A stretch of DNA of 64,000 nt, from NCBI RefSeq assembly GCF_003202405.1, contig NZ_QJHL01000001.1, positions 2,170,001 through 2,234,000 on the forward strand. Reading direction: 5' to 3'. The first letter of the stretch is position 1; each line of letters starts with the position of its first letter. Both the position numbers and the translations under genes were made by a program. Shown in pieces: positions 45,339 through 53,530 of this stretch. Source of the DNA: Flavobacterium hydrophilum. Lineage in GTDB: Bacteria > Bacteroidota > Bacteroidia > Flavobacteriales > Flavobacteriaceae. The notes under the pieces are model-generated. The model did no database searches and had not been told where the DNA came from. It saw only the letters and a program-made list of their open reading frames with translations.

Positions 45339-46571
45339 ATGCATCAAAAACAACATTGGGACATTCTTTTAACCAATCAGGTCAATAAAAAAAAGTTCAT
45401 AGACACCTTACTTTCAGGTGAAGCCAAAGAAGAATTAGCAGTTTTTAATAATCAAAAAGGAATTCTATTCTCTGATATTTCAATCGAAAAATTCATCGAA
45501 AGAGAATATCAATACCAATCTGTTGAAGCCTCTCCGGAATCACACAGGCAATTGCGGACTTTTTCCTCCGGTGAACGCAAAAAAGAGTTCTTAAAATACT
45601 GTATCAGTCAAAATCCTGATTTTATCATTTTCGATAATCCTTTCGATCATTTAGATCAGGCTTCACGTTTGGCCTTAGCTCTTTCATTGGAAAAACTTAC
45701 GGATACAATTTCTATTATTCAGCTTGTAAATCGTACGGTTGATCTAATGGATTTTGTATTGAATAAAGTCCAAATCAAAGACAATTCATTTACTTTATAC
45801 CCTATTTCAAAAAACGAAAGCCATTTTAAAACCTTAAATACAGCTGCAATTCCAAAGGCTCATGAACCGGGTACTTTTCACGAAAGTGTATTAATAAAAA
45901 TGGAGAATGTTTCGGTAAGTTATGAGGATCGAAAAATTCTGGACAACATTTCTTGGACAATCAAACAAGGCGAATTCTGGCAGTTAATTGGTCCTAACGG
46001 TTCCGGAAAAAGCACCATTCTATCCTTAATTACAGGCGATAATCCAAAAGGATATGGTCAGGATTTATTTTTATTTGGAAGAAAAAAAGGAAGCGGCGAA
46101 AGTGTCTGGGAAATTAAAAAGCAAATCGGGATTTACACGACTGCAATGATGGATTTATTTCAGAAAAGCCATACGCTGGAACAAATGATTCTGTCTGGTT
46201 TTTTCGATTCTATCGGCTTATATATTGAACCAACAACCTTACAAAAACAAATTGTTGCACAATGGCTGGAGGTAATTGAAATGAGTCATTTAAAAAAGAA
46301 ACGTTTTATAGATCTTTCAATCGGACAGCAAAGAGTTGCACTTATTGTTCGTGCCGTTTTAAAACATCCGCCATTATTGATTTTAGACGAGCCCGTTGAA
46401 GGTTTGGATGATGAAAATGTCGATTTGGTAATTCAATTGATCAATACAATCAAACAGGAAACCAATGTTTCTATTTTGTATGTTTCGCACAGAATCGAAA
46501 ACGGTCTTGCACCTACATCCGTTTTTGAACTTATTCCTTCAGAAACGGGATCGGTTGGGAGAATTAAATAA
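45339..46571 (+). CDS. Tandem ABC ATPase, ModF-like, first domain degenerate
   Basis: A 410-residue cytoplasmic protein with two ATP-binding cassettes and no membrane part. The second (about 190-400) is complete: Walker A GPNGSGKST, signature LSIGQQRVA, Walker B LLILDEPVEGLDDE. The first (about 5-155) keeps a signature-like TFSSGERKK and a Walker B-like FIIFDNPFDHLD, but its Walker A is lost: the expected loop reads LLTNQVNKKKF. ModF in proteobacteria is a similar tandem ATPase linked with molybdate. No molybdate genes are nearby, so the role is open. Confidence 0.85.
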   Translation: MHQKQHWDILLTNQVNKKKFIDTLLSGEAKEELAVFNNQKGILFSDISIEKFIEREYQYQSVEASPESHRQLRTFSSGERKKEFLKYCISQNPDFIIFDNPFDHLDQASRLALALSLEKLTDTISIIQLVNRTVDLMDFVLNKVQIKDNSFTLYPISKNESHFKTLNTAAIPKAHEPGTFHESVLIKMENVSVSYEDRKILDNISWTIKQGEFWQLIGPNGSGKSTILSLITGDNPKGYGQDLFLFGRKKGSGESVWEIKKQIGIYTTAMMDLFQKSHTLEQMILSGFFDSIGLYIEPTTLQKQIVAQWLEVIEMSHLKKKRFIDLSIGQQRVALIVRAVLKHPPLLILDEPVEGLDDENVDLVIQLINTIKQETNVSILYVSHRIENGLAPTSVFELIPSETGSVGRIK

Positions 46572-46598
46572 ATAGATTTATCCTGCTTAGAAACGAAA

Positions 46599-46650
46599 TG
46601 TCATTCTGAGCGGAGTCAAAAACAGGGCTTCGCCTCCGCTCAGCCTGACA
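46599..46650. repeat. TGTCATTCTGAGCGGAG inverted-repeat element
   Basis: TGTCATTCTGAGCGGAG at the left and CTCCGCTCAGCCTGACA at the right pair except for the ttc/gcc centre of each arm. This is a long hairpin between the ModF-like and pcm genes. A related TGTCAGGCTGAGCGGAGTC occurs at 63196. From memory such elements are common between Bacteroidota genes. Confidence 0.6.
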
Positions 46651-46685
46651 CCTGATTTCAGCTATATCTAACTAAGTTAAATCAT

Positions 46686-46728
46686 AAAAAATGTCCCAAA
46701 ATAAATTCAATACTTATGGGGCATTTTT
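46686..46728. terminator. Bidirectional hairpin terminator between modF-like gene and pcm
   Basis: AAAAATGTCCC and GGGGCATTTTTT form a stem of about 11 bp (one mismatch) with a 19-nt loop, with A-runs before and T-runs after on both strands. It can end both convergent genes. Confidence 0.6.
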
Positions 46729-46729
46729 T

Positions 46730-47371
46730 CTAATTTTTATCTTCTAATAAAGGAACAAATCGAAACTCTCCAAACTCATGTTTTTCAAATTGCGTTTCGT
46801 TTTTGCGAATTAACAAAGTCATAATCTGAACATCTTCACCAAGCGGAATAACCAGCCTCCCGCCTATTTTTAACTGTGCCATCAACGGTTGTGGAATAAA
46901 CGGAGCGCCCGCCGTAACAATAATACTGTCAAACGGGGCATAACTTGGTAACCCTTTATAACCATCACCAAAAGACAGATGTTTAGGACGTATATTTAAT
47001 TTTGGAAATAAATTAGAAGTAGTTTTAAACAGCTCTTTCTGTCTCTCAACACTATATACTTTAGCGCCCAACATACATAAAACAGCAGTCTGATAACCAG
47101 AACCTGTACCAATTTCTAAAATTTTGTGTTCCTTATTTACTTCTAACAACTGCGATTGAAAAGCAACTGTGTAAGGCTGCGAAATAGTTTGCCCGGCTCC
47201 TATAGGAAAAGCCTTATCCTGATAAGCATAATCTTCAAAACTTGAATTTAAAAAAAGGTGTCTCGGGATTTTTTTTATCGCATCTAGAACCGCCCTGTCA
47301 GTAATTCCTTTTTGTTCTAAAGTGCTTACTAATTGATTGCGAAGTCCTTGATGTTTGGCAGTATCTTTCAA
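46730..47371 (-). CDS. pcm: Protein-L-isoaspartate O-methyltransferase
   Basis: A 213-residue SAM-dependent enzyme with the family blocks IPRHLF, AFPIGAGQTISQPYTVAFQ (motif with the conserved QTISQP), HKILEIGTGSGYQTAVLCML (SAM-binding motif I), FGDGYKGLPSYAPFDSIIVTAGAP and GGRLVIPLG. It methylates isoaspartyl residues of damaged proteins to start their repair. The gene is monocistronic. A well-placed promoter lies right upstream on the minus strand (TTG-N18-TATTTTTG), giving a short leader. Confidence 0.96.
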   Translation of the reverse strand: MKDTAKHQGLRNQLVSTLEQKGITDRAVLDAIKKIPRHLFLNSSFEDYAYQDKAFPIGAGQTISQPYTVAFQSQLLEVNKEHKILEIGTGSGYQTAVLCMLGAKVYSVERQKELFKTTSNLFPKLNIRPKHLSFGDGYKGLPSYAPFDSIIVTAGAPFIPQPLMAQLKIGGRLVIPLGEDVQIMTLLIRKNETQFEKHEFGEFRFVPLLEDKN

Positions 47372-47392
47372 AATAGGTAGGTTTTATTTTCG

Positions 47393-47421
47393 CAAAAATA
47401 AGAAACAAAACAGTAAATCAA
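47393..47421 (-). promoter_or_regulatory. Bacteroidota-type promoter for pcm
   Basis: On the minus strand TTG (47419-47421), 18-nt spacer and TATTTTTG (47393-47400) match the Flavobacterium/Bacteroides consensus TTG-N17-23-TAnnTTTG. It ends about 22 bp before the pcm start codon. Confidence 0.65.
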
Positions 47422-47454
47422 ATATTGATTTTTAATTATTAAATTAATACAGTT

Positions 47455-47482
47455 GAAAGTCAAAAGCCGAAAGTCAAAAACC
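47455..47482. repeat. Four 7-bp units: GAAAGTC AAAAGCC GAAAGTC AAAAACC
   Basis: Exactly 28 bp in four 7-bp units, with units 1 and 3 identical and units 2 and 4 differing by one base. It lies in the divergent region between pcm and the Gfo/Idh/MocA gene. The same 7-bp phasing recurs at 54635, 62114 and 63423. Confidence 0.55.
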
Positions 47483-47544
47483 ACTACTGATTATTTACAA
47501 TTCATAATTAGCTAAATTCATTTTCACTTTCAACAAATAAATTC

Positions 47545-47552
47545 TATTTTTG
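47545..47552 (+). promoter_or_regulatory. TAnnTTTG promoter box for the Gfo/Idh/MocA gene
   Basis: TATTTTTG fully matches TAnnTTTG and ends 17 bp before the start codon at 47569. I see no clear upstream TTG at the consensus distance. Confidence 0.5.
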
Positions 47553-47568
47553 TTTAAAATACATTCTC

Positions 47569-48534
47569 ATGTTAAAAGTAGGAGTTTTAGGTGCGGGTCA
47601 CTTAGGTAAAATACATTTACGCTTATTGCAACAATCTGACAAATACGAATTAGTTGGATTTTACGACGAAAATCAGGAAAATGCCGAAAGAATTTCAAAA
47701 GAATTCGGCTATAAAAACTTCAACACAATTGCCAAATTAATCCACGCTGTGGATGTAATCGATATTGTAACCCCAACACTTTCGCACTACAAATGCGCCA
47801 AAGTAGCCATCAAATCAGGAAAACATATTTTTATAGAAAAACCAATTGCCAACACTGTTGAAGAAGCCGAAGAAATTATTGCTTTGGCAAACGAATACAA
47901 TGTAAAAGGTCAGGTTGGGCATGTGGAACGTTTTAATCCTGCCTTTATCGCTACTAAAAACATGATTGAAAATCCAATGTTTATAGAAACGCATCGTCTG
48001 GCTGAGTTCAACCCAAGGGGTACAGATGTTCCTGTAGTTTTGGATTTGATGATTCATGATATTGATGCCATTTTAAGCGTGGTTAATTCTAAAGTAAAAA
48101 ATATCAATGCAAGTGGAGTATCGGTAATTAGCGAAACTCCTGATATTGCCAATGCCCGAATTGAATTCGAAAATGGCTGTGTTGCCAATTTAACAGCAAG
48201 TCGAATTTCGATGAAGAATATGCGTAAAACACGTTTTTTTCAAAAAGACGCCTACATATCAGTTGATTTCCTTGAGAAAAAATGTGAAGTTGTCCGCATG
48301 AAAGATGCCCCTGAAGTTCCGGGAGATTTTGATATGATCCTGCAGAATGCTGAAGGTGTGAAAAAACAAATTTATTTCACCAATCCGGATGTTGAACAAA
48401 ACAACGCTATTCTTGACGAATTAAATTCATTTGCAGATGCTATAAATAATGACACAACTCCGGTTGTAACACTGGAACAGGCAACTGATGCATTGCGTGT
48501 GGCTTACCAAATAATTGATTGTTTTAAAAAATAA
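47569..48534 (+). CDS. Gfo/Idh/MocA-family oxidoreductase
   Basis: A 321-residue dehydrogenase with a Rossmann N-terminus (VGVLGAGHLGKIHLRLLQ; GxGxxG), the conserved HIFIEKPIAN (the EKP catalytic lysine) and the substrate-domain feature DLMIHDIDAILSVV (catalytic His/Asp area). It uses NAD(P)H on a sugar or similar substrate. I cannot assign the substrate from sequence. It starts a co-directional set with the 3-hydroxyacyl-CoA dehydrogenase gene 86 bp further on; a shared pathway is not apparent. Confidence 0.92.
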   Translation: MLKVGVLGAGHLGKIHLRLLQQSDKYELVGFYDENQENAERISKEFGYKNFNTIAKLIHAVDVIDIVTPTLSHYKCAKVAIKSGKHIFIEKPIANTVEEAEEIIALANEYNVKGQVGHVERFNPAFIATKNMIENPMFIETHRLAEFNPRGTDVPVVLDLMIHDIDAILSVVNSKVKNINASGVSVISETPDIANARIEFENGCVANLTASRISMKNMRKTRFFQKDAYISVDFLEKKCEVVRMKDAPEVPGDFDMILQNAEGVKKQIYFTNPDVEQNNAILDELNSFADAINNDTTPVVTLEQATDALRVAYQIIDCFKK

Positions 48535-48620
48535 GACAAAATATAAAATCGTAACTTTAAGGTTTAAAGCTTGCTGAAAAGTAACTTTAAACCTTAACTT
48601 TTAAAATATAAATACAAATA

Positions 48621-49508
48621 ATGAAAACTATAGCTGTAATTGGTGCAGGAACAATGGGTAACGGAATTGCGCATACTTTTGCACAAAGCGGTTTTATTGT
48701 AAAACTGATTGATGTTTCTGAGAAATCATTAGACAAAGGAATGGCAACTATTGCTGCCAATCTGGAACGAATGCTGTCTAAAGGAACAATTACTCAGGAA
48801 GATGTTGCCAGAACTATTACCAATATCATTACGTATACAGATATTAAAGATGGAGTTGTCGGAGTTGATTTAGTAGTAGAAGCTGCAACTGAAAACGTTG
48901 AACTAAAACTGAATATCTTCAAACAATTAAACGAATCCTGCTCACACAATACGATCTTAGCCACGAACACTTCTTCGATTTCAATTACGCAAATTGGAGC
49001 AGTCGTAGCACATCCTGAGCGTGTTATCGGAATGCATTTTATGAATCCGGTACCGATTATGAAATTGGTAGAAATCATTCGCGGATACAATACCAGCGAT
49101 GAAGTCACCAAAATCATCATGAATTTATCTGAGAAATTAGGTAAAACACCAGTTGAAGTAAACGATTATCCGGGTTTTGTAGCCAACCGAATTTTGATGC
49201 CTATGCTAAACGAGGCAATCGAAACGTTATATAACAAAGTAGCCGGAGTTTATGAAATTGACACCGTTATGAAATTAGGAATGGGGCATCCAATGGGTCC
49301 GCTTCAGTTAGCTGATTTTATTGGACTTGACGTTTGTCTTGCAATTCTGAACGTAATGTATGAAGGCTATAAAAACCCAAAATATGCTCCTTGTCCCTTA
49401 TTGGTAAATATGGTAAGAGCAGGAAAATTAGGCGTAAAATCCGGAGAAGGCTTCTATGATTACAGCGAAAGTAAAAAAGCAGAGAAGATTTCGAAGCAGT
49501 TTATTTAA
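48621..49508 (+). CDS. 3-hydroxybutyryl-CoA (3-hydroxyacyl-CoA) dehydrogenase
   Basis: A 295-residue enzyme of the short Hbd type: Rossmann motif VIGAGTMGNGIAHTFAQ, catalytic-region blocks NTSSISITQIG and RVIGMHFMNPVPIMKLVEII (catalytic His), VEVNDYPGFVANRILMPMLNEA and the C-terminal DTVMKLGMGHPMGPLQLADFIGLD. It interconverts 3-hydroxyacyl-CoA and acetoacyl-CoA using NAD(H). Flanking genes show no other fatty-acid enzyme. It ends 6 bp before the start of the next, unrelated secreted protein. Confidence 0.94.
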   Translation: MKTIAVIGAGTMGNGIAHTFAQSGFIVKLIDVSEKSLDKGMATIAANLERMLSKGTITQEDVARTITNIITYTDIKDGVVGVDLVVEAATENVELKLNIFKQLNESCSHNTILATNTSSISITQIGAVVAHPERVIGMHFMNPVPIMKLVEIIRGYNTSDEVTKIIMNLSEKLGKTPVEVNDYPGFVANRILMPMLNEAIETLYNKVAGVYEIDTVMKLGMGHPMGPLQLADFIGLDVCLAILNVMYEGYKNPKYAPCPLLVNMVRAGKLGVKSGEGFYDYSESKKAEKISKQFI

Positions 49509-49514
49509 AAATTA

Positions 49515-50072
49515 ATGAAGGATCTATTTTTAATTATTGTTTTTTTTATAACAACAATTTGTATTTCACAAAACGTAAAAGTCGATTCAGTTAAACAATT
49601 TACAACTAATGAAATTGATAGTATTTGTAAAATAAATGGTAAAGAATATATATCAGAAGGAAAAATAATCCCTAAAATGGGAAGTAAATCCAAAAAAAAC
49701 AAAATAGTTAAAAATGGAAATGGAAGTTTTTCATATAGTTTTTACATTAATCATTTAAACAAAGAAAAATATAATTCATTATCAAATAAAAATTCAGAAT
49801 TGATAAAAGTTTGTTATAAGGAAAAGATTAGCTACAAAAGTTCTCTCTGTGAAGTAATAGATGCACAATTTTACTATTCAAACGATTCTCTTAATTATAT
49901 AAAATTAAAATTAATAAGAACTGAAAATAAAAAAGATACATCAGGAGAATTTAATATTAGTATTTCAGAATTAAATGAAACAAAAGCAATTAGAAATGAC
50001 ATGTTATTTGATTACAAACATTGGATAATCAAAAAAAACGAAGAAATAATTAAGATTTATAATAACAAATGA
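49515..50072 (+). CDS. Secreted hypothetical protein, 185 aa
   Basis: The signal peptide MKDLFLIIVFFITTICISQ is followed by a Lys/Asn/Ser-rich chain with no family I recognise. The gene is noticeably more A+T-rich than the genes on either side and has the character of an accessory insert. Its stop codon overlaps the start of yggS by 4 bp (ATGA), so translation may be coupled even though the two products are unrelated. A structured mature part with two cysteines near residues 100 and 115 (KVCYKEKISYKSSLCEV) could be stabilised by a disulfide. No function can be given. Confidence 0.68.
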   Translation: MKDLFLIIVFFITTICISQNVKVDSVKQFTTNEIDSICKINGKEYISEGKIIPKMGSKSKKNKIVKNGNGSFSYSFYINHLNKEKYNSLSNKNSELIKVCYKEKISYKSSLCEVIDAQFYYSNDSLNYIKLKLIRTENKKDTSGEFNISISELNETKAIRNDMLFDYKHWIIKKNEEIIKIYNNK

Positions 50073-50758
50073 ATTCGATAAAGCAAAACCTGCTCCAGAT
50101 AAAAACTTCAATGCCTGAACACGTAACCCTTGTTGCTGTTTCAAAAACAAAACCTGTTTCAGATTTGATTCAGGCTTACGAAGCCGGCCAGCGTATTTTT
50201 GGAGAAAATAAAATTCAGGAAATGGTCGATAAATATGAACAAATGCCAAAAGACATTCAATGGCATATGATTGGTCATGTTCAGTCGAATAAAGTCAAAT
50301 TTATGGCGCCGTTTGTAAATTTGATTCATGGGGTTGACAGCTTAAAATTATTACAGGAAATCAACAAACAAGCTTTAAAAAATAGCCGGATAATTGATTG
50401 CCTGCTTCAGATATACATTGCCGAAGAAGAAACTAAATTTGGCCTCGACGAAAAAGAACTTTTAGAATTATTGTCTTCTTCAGAATTTAAAGAGATGAAA
50501 AATATTCGTATCTTAGGATTAATGGGAATGGCGACTTTTACAGAAAACCAAAACCAGATTAAAAAAGAATTCCTGCATTTAAAATCCATTTTTGATTCGT
50601 TGCAAAACAAAGACGCCCAATGCCGGGACACACAGCAATGTATTTCAACAGCACATTTTTCTACGATTTCAATGGGAATGTCGGGCGATTACCAGCTTGC
50701 CATTGAATGCGGAAGCACAATGGTTAGGATTGGAAGCAGTATATTTGGAGGAAGATAG
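50069..50758 (+). CDS. yggS: YggS-family pyridoxal phosphate homeostasis protein
   Basis: A 229-residue PLP-binding protein of the YggS/PROSC type, an alanine-racemase-like barrel without racemase activity. VTLVAVSKTKPVSDL carries the PLP lysine (VAVSKTKP), and FGENKIQEM, WHMIGHVQSNK, GLMGMATFTEN, STISMGMSGDYQLAIECGST and VRIGSSIFG are the family blocks. It buffers free pyridoxal phosphate in the cytoplasm. It begins inside the last codon of the preceding gene (4-bp overlap), and the next gene, a broken S23 protein, follows behind a repeat array. Confidence 0.94.
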   Translation: MNSIKQNLLQIKTSMPEHVTLVAVSKTKPVSDLIQAYEAGQRIFGENKIQEMVDKYEQMPKDIQWHMIGHVQSNKVKFMAPFVNLIHGVDSLKLLQEINKQALKNSRIIDCLLQIYIAEEETKFGLDEKELLELLSSSEFKEMKNIRILGLMGMATFTENQNQIKKEFLHLKSIFDSLQNKDAQCRDTQQCISTAHFSTISMGMSGDYQLAIECGSTMVRIGSSIFGGR

Positions 50759-50761
50759 AAT

Positions 50762-50858
50762 TTTCAATATCAATTGCAATATCAAAAGTCAATGGCAAAA
50801 TCAATGGCCAATTGCAACGACAAAAACTAATTTCAATTGCAATGTTAATTTTAAATGT
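50762..50858. repeat. CAATTG/CAATGG-type low-complexity array left of the S23 gene
   Basis: Near-6-bp units: CAATAT CAATTG CAATAT CAAAAG, then two TCAATGGC units and CCAATTGCAACG, then TTTCAATTGCAATGTTAA. It fills the 103-bp gap between yggS and the S23 pseudogene. A similar array lies on its other side. Confidence 0.55.
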
Positions 50859-50861
50859 TAA

Positions 50862-51208
50862 ATGGAAAAAATATTCAATTTTGAAGATCGGTTGGTTCGT
50901 TTTGCCGGAGAATGTATTTTCTTTACCAGACAGCTGGAAAAGATATTTGAAAATGAATATTATAAAAACCAGTTAATCAGATCATCCGGAAGTGCTTCTT
51001 TAAATTTTGGAGAAGCCCAGGGAACAATAAGTGACAAAGATTTTATTTTAAACTTTCTCTCGTTGTAAAGGAGTTGAAAGAATCGAGAAACTCATTAAAA
51101 ATTTTAGATTACATTAAAGAAGGAAACGAAGAAAAAAGAAAATTACCCTTGAATGAAGTTGAAGAGTTAATCGCAATTTCATCAAAAATGATACTAAATA
51201 AAAAATAG
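50862..51208 (+). pseudogene. Frameshifted four-helix-bundle protein (S23 / 23S rRNA intervening-sequence type)
   Basis: Reading frame one gives EKIFNFEDRLVRFAGECIF, FENEYYKNQLIRSSGSAS and LNFGEAQGTISDKDFIL, then runs into FLSL and a stop. From about 51053 another frame continues the family: LSLVVKELKESRNSLKIL, DYIKEGNEEKRK, LNEVEELIAISSKMILNKK and a stop at 51208. Inserting one A into the run at 51050-51052 joins both into one protein of about 115 residues, the usual size. So the gene is broken by a single-base deletion in an A-run (or the base is missing through sequencing error). S23 proteins are small homopentameric bundles of unclear role. Confidence 0.85.
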
Positions 51209-51297
51209 TTCAATGACAATGACAATAGCAATAACAATTTTAAAAATTGATATTGATTTTTGAAATTGACATTGCCATTGAATTTTGACATTTGAAA
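51209..51297. repeat. CAATGA/ATTGAC-type array right of the S23 gene, with internal inverted repeat
   Basis: Begins CAATGA CAATGA CAATAG CAATAA CAATTT and ends ATTGATATTGAT...ATTGACATTGCCATTGAA, so its halves are roughly complementary and can form a long A+T-rich stem. It abuts the start codon of the DnaQ/GIY-YIG gene at 51298. Confidence 0.55.
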
Positions 51298-52659
51298 ATG
51301 TACGCAATACTAGACATAGAAACCACCGGAGGCCAGTTTAACGAAGAAGGAATTACCGAAATCGCTATCTATAAATTTGACGGTCATGAAGTAGTTGACC
51401 AGTTCATCAGCCTTGTAAATCCCGAAATTCCGATTCAGCCTTTTGTGGCTAAATTAACCGGAATCAACAATGCTATGCTGAGTTCTGCTCCTAAGTTTTT
51501 TGAAGTTGCCAAACGAATTATCGAAATCACTTCTGATTGTATTATTGTAGCCCATAACGCTTCATTTGACTATAGAATCCTACGTACCGAATTCAGACGT
51601 TTAGGCTATAATTTCGAATCAAAAACACTTTGTACTGTTGAATTAGCGCAAAAATTAATTCCCGAACAACCATCTTACAGCTTAGGAAAATTAGTCCGTT
51701 CACTCGGAATTCCTATAGCCGACAGACATCGTGCCAGCGGAGATGCTATCGCCACAACTAAGCTATTCAAAATATTATTAGAAAAAGACCTGGAAAAAAC
51801 CATCGTCAAAGATTTTGTGAAATTCGAAATCGAAAAAGGAATTTCTCCAAAACTTCAGGACCTTGTAAACCAGATGCCTGCTAAAACCGGAGTTTATTAT
51901 ATTCATAATGAAGGTGGAAATTTAATTTACATCGGCAAAAGCCTGAATATTAAAAAAAGAGTCAACCAGCATTTTACCGGAATCACAACCAAAAGCAAAA
52001 GAATACAGGCTGAAGTTATCACCATAACGTATGAGGAAACAGGAAGCGAATTAATTGCTTTGCTGAAAGAAAGTGAAGAAGTAAAAATAAATCGTCCGAG
52101 ACACAACCGCTCACAAAAAAAGTCCTTTTTTCCGTTCGCAATTTATGTCGAAAAAGATTCAAACGGCTATTTAAACGTAAAACTCGGAAAAGCTGACGGC
52201 CGCAAAAAGGAAATTACGTCATTCGTTTCATTGCAGGAAGGCAAAAATGCACTTTTCAAATTCACTGCAAAGTATCATCTATGCCAGAAATTAACCGGTT
52301 TATATCAGTCTAAAAAAGAATGTTTTCAATACAAAATCAAAGAATGTGATGGCGCCTGCATTGGCGAAATCACTCCGGAAATCTACAATCTAAGAGTGCA
52401 GCAGTTTATCTCTGAAAACAGTTTCGAAAACAAAAGCATGATTTTGCTCGACAGAGGCCGAAACGTAAACGAACGAAGTGCTATTTTAATCGAAAACGGA
52501 ATCTACAAAGGTTACGCCTATTATGATCTGAATTACCAGATTACAAATATCGAGATCCTGAAAAAAATTCTAATTCCAATGCAGCACAATCGTGATGTAA
52601 AGAATATCATTCAGCAGTATATTCGAAAAAGCAAATCGTTGAAAATACATTATTTTTAA
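51298..52659 (+). CDS. DnaQ-type exonuclease fused to GIY-YIG (UvrC-like) domain
   Basis: The ATG at 51298 is used (453 residues); an in-frame TTG two codons earlier is less likely. The N-terminal 3'-5' exonuclease domain (about 1-165) has AILDIETTGG (motif I), IIVAHNASFDYRILRTE (motif II) and HRASGDAIATTKLF (motif III). After it, about 195-280, comes a GIY-YIG nuclease: TGVYYIHNEGGNLIYIGKS, then NIKKRV and the Glu in LLKESEEVKINRPRHN. The remaining UvrC-like part shows CxxKxCxGACIGE. Such fusions replace or support UvrC in Bacteroidota and are thought to work in DNA repair; this is family knowledge. Confidence 0.9.
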   Translation: MYAILDIETTGGQFNEEGITEIAIYKFDGHEVVDQFISLVNPEIPIQPFVAKLTGINNAMLSSAPKFFEVAKRIIEITSDCIIVAHNASFDYRILRTEFRRLGYNFESKTLCTVELAQKLIPEQPSYSLGKLVRSLGIPIADRHRASGDAIATTKLFKILLEKDLEKTIVKDFVKFEIEKGISPKLQDLVNQMPAKTGVYYIHNEGGNLIYIGKSLNIKKRVNQHFTGITTKSKRIQAEVITITYEETGSELIALLKESEEVKINRPRHNRSQKKSFFPFAIYVEKDSNGYLNVKLGKADGRKKEITSFVSLQEGKNALFKFTAKYHLCQKLTGLYQSKKECFQYKIKECDGACIGEITPEIYNLRVQQFISENSFENKSMILLDRGRNVNERSAILIENGIYKGYAYYDLNYQITNIEILKKILIPMQHNRDVKNIIQQYIRKSKSLKIHYF

Positions 52660-52689
52660 CCTAAAAAAACTTTCATTATCTTTAAGGAT

Positions 52690-53526
52690 ATGAAAAACAA
52701 AAAATCACAATACGAAATCTTTAGGGAAAAAGTCAAAATCATTCTGTATGGCACCAATACCATTTTAGGAAGAATGTTCGATTTAGTTCTTTTAGGTTTA
52801 ATATTATTGAGTGTTTTACTAATAATGCTCGATACTGTACAAGATATCAGTTCCAAATATCATTACCAATTATGGATCTGCGAATGGGTTATAACTGCTT
52901 TTTTTACGATTGAATATGTTTTGAGGATTATTTCCATTCAAAAACCGGTTAAGTATATTTTCAGTTTCTACGGAATCATCGATTTACTCGCCGTTTTACC
53001 CATGTACCTATCGATATTTTTTCCGGGAGCCAGTATCTTGTCTATCGTAAGGGCATTGCGTTTCTTCAGGTTATTCAAAATACTTCACATCCCGCAAATT
53101 TCGCATCAATCTTTCCAGCTTAAGGAAGCAATTGAGGCCAGTAAGGAAAAAATTCTGGTTTTTATTTATTTCGTTCTCATCAGCACCGTAATAATTGGTT
53201 CCATAATGTATCTGGTCGAGGGCAAAGAATCAGGTTTTACGAGTATCCCAATGGGAATTTACTGGACAATTGTAACGCTTACAACAGTAGGCTACGGAGA
53301 CATTTCCCCACAAACTCCTTTAGGCCAGTTTATTGCGGCATTGGTAATGATTTTAGGTTACGGAATCATAGCAGTTCCAACCGGAATAGTTACAGCTGAA
53401 TTTGCAAAGAAAAGTCTTAGAGATATTACTGTCAGCACAAAAAACTCCTGTCAGATATGCGGTTCACAACTTCATTTTGATAACGCTAAATTCTGTCACG
53501 AATGCGGAAGCGAATTACATCATTAA
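52690..53526 (+). CDS. Voltage-gated-type potassium channel with C-terminal zinc ribbon
   Basis: The 278-residue protein has six membrane helices: S1-S4 voltage-sensor-like (S4: RALRFFRLFKILHI with regularly spaced Arg), the pore and the selectivity filter TTVGYGDISP (residues 198-207), then S6 (ALVMILGYGIIAVPTGI). Unusually the cytoplasmic tail ends in a small zinc-ribbon-like module: CQICGSQLHFDNAKFCHECG with Cys254, 257, 269 and 272. The channel conducts K+ when gated by voltage; the ribbon may bind a metal or a partner. It is monocistronic, downstream of the DnaQ fusion by 30 bp. Confidence 0.9.
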   Translation: MKNKKSQYEIFREKVKIILYGTNTILGRMFDLVLLGLILLSVLLIMLDTVQDISSKYHYQLWICEWVITAFFTIEYVLRIISIQKPVKYIFSFYGIIDLLAVLPMYLSIFFPGASILSIVRALRFFRLFKILHIPQISHQSFQLKEAIEASKEKILVFIYFVLISTVIIGSIMYLVEGKESGFTSIPMGIYWTIVTLTTVGYGDISPQTPLGQFIAALVMILGYGIIAVPTGIVTAEFAKKSLRDITVSTKNSCQICGSQLHFDNAKFCHECGSELHH

Positions 53527-53530
53527 TTTT

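Noticed and set aside
51292..51297. TTG start two codons before the DnaQ/GIY-YIG ATG
   Set aside because: ATG 51298 places MYAILDIETTGG at the very N-terminus as usual in DnaQ-like domains.
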